Part shown: positions 59,812 to 64,000 of the stretch, one piece after another
Layout: each line of letters starts with the position of its first letter
How positions within the stretch are numbered: position 1 is the first letter of the stretch
Source: Halocafeteria seosinensis
Taxonomy: Eukaryota; Sar; Bigyra; Bicosoecida
Assembly (NCBI GenBank): GCA_001687465.1
Contig: LVLI01000305.1
Location: forward strand, 1-64,000
Reading direction: 5' to 3'
Length of the DNA stretch: 64,000 bases
The notes under the pieces: model-generated
What the model was told of the DNA's origin: nothing
The model's database searches: none
What the model saw: only the letters and a program-made list of their open reading frames with translations
Program-made: the position numbers and the translations under genes

Positions 59812-62742
59812 TCACTCCTCTTCTTCCTCGAGCTTGTTGAAATCAAATGGACGGAAAGGATAACCATCGGCGAAATAAAACTGCAATGGAAAAGAATGAT
59901 GTCAGATGACGGATACAATCTGACTACAGCGCGAAAGTTATGTTCAAACTTACCTTATTCTGAAACTCTACCCAATGCAACCGAAGGGCATGCAAAAAGC
60001 ACTCTAAACTCGACATAATCAACAAGACTCCGATTGTCACATGTGCCCACACGGCGTAGCCAACGAAAATAAAAATGACGCTGTCCATTTCGATCGTCGT
60101 TTTGAGAGCCTTGTCCCAGAACACTGCCGCGAGCTGCGAGTGAGCCAACGAGAGTGCCCATAAACGAAGGTACGAGGCGGTATTCGAAACAGCACCGAGC
60201 ACAAATTCAATCGTCTCGATTGCCTGATGTACCATTGTATCGCCGCAACTGAATTCTTCTTCCTCCTCGTGACCGCCTGTCTTCTCCGGCATTGAGACCG
60301 ACTCTCCTTCGACACTCTCTGTTTCTCCGTTTAGGGGCACATGTCCAAACCCGGAATCATGCTCTTGACCGTGCTCCGTCATTGACCGAGACTGCTTACT
60401 TTGTTTGTGATGTCGCCATTCAAAGAACGGTTTCACAAGAAGCATCCACGGGACACAGATGAAGGCAATCAAGAGGAGGTACATGTGCACACCTGATTGA
60501 CCGCTGTACAGAGGAGTGTCTACGGTACCGGGGGTTAGCACAATGCCAATCATCTGATCAATCAAGTTCGGGGCGGCGCCATTTGCCGGATTAGCCCAAT
60601 CGACGGCCCATTTGTAAATAATCAACAGCACCATGTAGCCGAACAACCCAACCATAAAAATAATTTGAGGGATACACTCCGCAAAGAATCCCAGAGCATC
60701 ACGGAAGTACCACGCATTACTAACTTTTAGGACGAGGCCGAATACCATCTGCGAAACTCCCAGCACGATGCTGAGCTTCATCTTCAGACTGTTCATGAAA
60801 AGGAGATCATTGGAGGCCACATGCCACGCTGGGTCAATTCCAAACGGGTAGACATCATCAGGATACCCATCACGAACCAGCATTGTCGTGTTCTGATGCT
60901 TGGCTTCATTAGGGGCAGTGTACCTAGAACCAAAAAGATTCACCCCCAGTCCAAAGACTTCGTTGTAGATCAATCCAGCATACATTGACATGAATCCCAT
61001 GATGATAAGCATGTACCTACCGTTGAAGCACATTTCCACGATTTCACCCAAAGACGATTTCTGCATTCCCTTTTCAAAGATAATCATAAGAGCGCTAGCG
61101 ATAATAATGCATGCTCCATGACCAGCATCCCCAAACATCACCCCGTACAAAAAAGGGAACGACACTAGTGCAAATAAAGCAGGGTTTGCTTCTTGATACC
61201 TTGGAACACCATAGGTATCGACGATTCCTTGGAAGATTGATGTGACCTTGTTCGTTTTGAAGTGGGTCGGGGGCGCAGGCCACGGCTTCTCGACCAAATC
61301 ATTGTAGTAAGGGAGTGGGTTACCACCTCCTGCAGGCCGATGGGCTTCTCGAAGTGCATCTTCAACCTTTTGGCTTTCATCTGTCAAAACCCATCCACGC
61401 ATATGCAACATTTCGTGGCCGGAGCGTTCGAACTTGTTCAGAGCATGATAAGTTGCTTTCTCTCGTATCACAGCCATTCTATAGTAATCATAGGACAAGC
61501 TGAAGCGCTCCAACTCCGACACAATTGTCTGCTTCCACTCACTCAGTGTGTGCAACTGGTGATTTATCTCGGTATCCAGCCCTTCAATTTGCCTGGACAC
61601 CATCTTCCGGTTCTCTTGACTTAACGAAAATTCAGGAATACTGTACTGCTTGCCAAAGCTGTCGCAGAGCCGTTTCAACCGTGATTCAAGAGACGGCAAA
61701 CGGTAAAAAACGACAAAAACACTCTTCTTGCAAGTGTGTTGGTGCTCATCGAGCAAGTTCATTTCTACGTCGCCAAAACGAACATACGCCTGTCTCTTAG
61801 ATACACGAGTAACCATTCGCTCAAAACGAAGCTTGTCTTGTTGTTTGATGATTCCCGCAAGATGATGAAAATGATATTCACTGCAACTTACAAAATAAAA
61901 CCTAGTTAGCCATGTAAACAGGTACCGTTGACGACGGAGGTGCCACTCACGTATCCATTGCGGTAGGAGCTGCTCGCGAGGTGGCATACGATGCTTCACC
62001 GACGTCACCACTCTTCTCCTCGGCTTCTACAAGCCGCTGATCCGATCCTTCTTCATCATACACGGAGCGGAAATCATGAGGAGAATCATGGGACTGAGCG
62101 GACAGTCCGTAGGATTTCGAAGTCACATCAATATCATCAACATTCGCATGAGCATGTTGTTCACCTTCTTCGAAATCGTAGAATTCTTTCGCTTTCTGCA
62201 CGACGGCCCTCTGTTCGATCAAATTGTAGACACGAGGAGCAAGATCATCGCGCATATTCAAAGACTCTTTGAACCTTGAGTGTTGAACTTGTAGCTCATC
62301 TTCCATCGCTTCTAAAAGGCTGCGTCGTGCCCCACGTTGAGCCAAGAAGTTGTTTTTCCACGTTTCGAATTCTCCTTCAGTGCGGGTTATCTTCTCAACT
62401 CCAAATTGATCCATGGCACGACTGTATTCTCTCAAGATACCTTCTAAGTCATTGCACCGGCGAACAAAGGGAGTGTACTCTCGCTTAAAGGCGGTAGTGT
62501 CTCCCAACATCTGTGGTTACAGGCAGAACACATACAGAATGTAAGATGTAGTTAAGGCAAGAAACATTTCATCAACTTTGCATGTATGCAACACGTACAT
62601 CAGTGAATTCCATGACGCCATCCTTCCCCAGTTGCTGGACACAATCATGAGCTACGTGCTCTCGAATGAATATTGAGCGCAACTCCATTGGTTCCGAGCG
62701 GAACCAAGAGCCCCCTTTCTTGGGCGCAGTTGCTTCCGTCAT
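59812..62742 (-). CDS. V-type H+-ATPase 116-kDa subunit a
   Basis: Four exons: 62742-62599, 62510-61951, 61880-59954, 59880-59812; 899 residues, normal for the family. Subunit a forms the proton half-channels of the V0 sector. The cytosolic N-half begins with SEPMELRSIFI and contains FHHLAGII. Membrane helices start around FGDAGHGACII. The essential arginine is in SYLRLWALSLAHSQL. The last exon of 22 residues supplies the end FYFADGYPFRPFDF and an acidic tail, joining the typical LHWVEFQNK. An acidic, Ser-rich loop (about residues 160-215) in the N-half is longer than usual. It is head to head with V-ATPase subunit A across 620 bases. Confidence 0.97.
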
Positions 62743-63362
62743 TCTATCGTAATAAAATGCTCTATAATGCGTCCAAAGCACGCAGCAAAAGGTGCAATTG
62801 TTGTGTTCTTCGTGGTTTTTTCCCGGTATACGCAGCTTTCCAAGGAATCTCACTGCTATCAGTAGACACCTTGGCAGAATAAGAAAAGAGATGGGCGTTC
62901 CTTATTCGGAAATGAGGTGTATGAGGCGCTCTATGGGGCTCACAATACCTCCATATCTTGCTTGAATTCCACTTTCTCCAGGGGATGGACCGCCCCTCCG
63001 TGGGGCGCCGGCGGTGCCGCGCCTTTTCCGCACAGAGCCGGACACACAGATGCACAAAAAACATTGGTCGTTGCCAACAGAGGGCCTCCCAAGGGGAGGG
63101 AAACGACCAAGGGACTAGACCCCCTGTGCCCCCTAGGCAACGATAATGTGGCTGGCAGCGCGGTGCGGAAAGCAGAGAGCTGCTCCGGGCGGCAGCCCCC
63201 CCCCCTTTGGAGAAGGAGTCTTTCGGACTCTGATACAGTTCCATGTTGACCGTTTTGGAGACTTTTTATTCAGGCAAACGAGATTATATACCTTTGTCTG
63301 TCGAGTTGTGTGCGTGTGTACGTGTTGGTTTGTTTCTTGTGGTGCAAAACACGTAGCAAAAT
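62743..63362. promoter_or_regulatory. Shared promoter region of V-ATPase a and A, with a GC-rich inverted-repeat island
   Basis: 620 bases between divergent starts. Bases about 62990-63210 are clearly more GC-rich than the flanks and hold several inverted repeats: TTGGTCGTT/AACGACCAA (63064-63072 with 63102-63110) enclosing CCTCCC/GGGAGG, and TTTCCGCAC/GTGCGGAAA further out. A C10 tract is at 63196-63205. TATATA at 63285-63290 lies about 75 bases before the subunit A ATG. Regulatory role is inferred from position. Confidence 0.45.
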
Positions 63363-64000
63363 ATGTCGAGTGCCAAAGGAAGAGGAGCCCAAAATGCGGC
63401 AGACGATATTGATGCTCGTGAGAGCATGCAGGGGGAGATCTACAAGGTTTCCGGTCCACGTAAGTATTCACGCCCATTGAATCTTTGTTGAGCGAAGCGG
63501 AAGGTCCCACTAAAAAAGGAGGGCAATGGAACGAACGGGAGTGTAGAACGAATCCTTGCTGGGAACACATACTCTTCATGTTGCATCTTGTATGGTAAAC
63601 CATTTCCTATATTCGCGTTACTCGTGGATAATCGCAGTGGTTGTGGCGGACAAGATGAGTGGAGCTTCTATGTACGAGCTTGTCCGTGTCGGGAAACAGA
63701 ATCTTGTGGGAGAAATCATTAAGCTGGAAGGAGATACCGCTAGTATTCAGTGTTACGAGGACACATGTAAGTAGCCGTGTGGAGGCTTATATAACTAATA
63801 ATTGGTAGTTTTCAACTTGGCGTGTTTTGTACTCACTCTTAACAGCTGGTCTCATGGTAGGCGATGTGGTCGGAAGAACTATGGCGCCACTTTCCGTGGA
63901 ACTCGGCCCCGGAATCATGGACAATATCTTTGATGGTATCCAACGACCTCTCGAAGACATCTGGACAGGAGCGGACAAGTCTCCATACGTACCCCTAGGT
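63363..64000 (+). CDS. V-type H+-ATPase catalytic subunit A, N-terminal part
   Basis: Exons 63363-63459, 63638-63766 and 63846 to the window edge, about 127 residues so far. Subunit A carries the ATPase sites of the V1 sector. The start MSSAKGRG precedes the family beta-barrel: [18 protein letters not shown], then [22 protein letters not shown], then after intron 2 [24 protein letters not shown] and [11 protein letters not shown]. The catalytic P-loop lies beyond the window. The first intron is 178 bases. Confidence 0.96.

Noticed and set aside
62917-63249. 110-codon frame in the V-ATPase promoter island
   Set aside because: Likely a by-product of high GC content; no domain, and inverted repeats explain the segment better.

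Overview
This is a compact nuclear segment from a eukaryotic microbe. Nearly every gene is split by short GT-AG introns, mostly about 50-160 bases, and about half of the acceptors read TGCAG. A heterotrimeric kinesin-2 motor subunit and a p25-alpha (TPPP-like) protein point to a lineage that builds cilia or flagella. An ER-type HSP90 argues against a fungus. I cannot name the taxon; a flagellated alga or protist fits best.

Layout. 1-410: fragment of a reverse-transcriptase-like protein. 452-4222 (-): PEX1, peroxisomal AAA ATPase. 5146-8029 (+): kinesin-2 subunit. 8123-8897 (-): U2B''/U1A-type snRNP protein. 9511-16393 (+): BRR2 helicase of U5 snRNP. 16843-17203 (+): TFB5 of TFIIH. 17338-18128 (-): DPY-30. 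18531-19982 (-): nucleoside hydrolase. 20381-24231 (+): two tandem cyclins. 24389-25126 (-): RidA. 25343-26330 (+): PIG-L. 26340-27345 (-): orphan EF-hand-like protein. 27589-30998 (+): mitochondrial-type MutS. 31023-31729 (-): small orphan. 33477-35269 (+): STE24. 35550-38553 (+): Wee1. 38560-40450 (-): BRAP2. 40818-43787 (+): GRP94. 43866-44861 (-): SNAPC3-like. 45384-49652 (-): 1378-residue orphan. 50827-52518 (+): p25-alpha protein. 52563-54122 (-): PH plus coiled-coil protein. 56395-57756 (+): mitoferrin. 58080-59805 (+): ZNHIT2-like. 59812-62742 (-): V-ATPase subunit a. 63363 to the edge (+): V-ATPase subunit A.

The genes are mostly housekeeping and related in theme rather than in operons: pre-mRNA splicing (U2B'', BRR2, ZNHIT2), transcription and chromatin (TFB5, DPY-30, SNAPC3), cell cycle (two cyclins, Wee1), ER and prenyl-protein processing (GRP94, STE24, PIG-L), peroxisome and vacuole (PEX1, V-ATPase). 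Convergent genes are very tightly packed: several stop codons are only 6-44 bases apart. Divergent pairs share promoters of about 200-620 bases; two of these link proteins of the same machinery (U2B'' with BRR2, V-ATPase a with A).

All gene models were spliced by eye. Each full-length model given is a multiple of three with no internal stop, but no transcript or database search backs them. I saw no clearly new multi-gene system. The most interesting items are the bacterial-type MutS, the SNAPC3 truncation, the Wee1 insertion, the tandem cyclins, the large orphan and a GC-rich inverted-repeat island between the V-ATPase genes.
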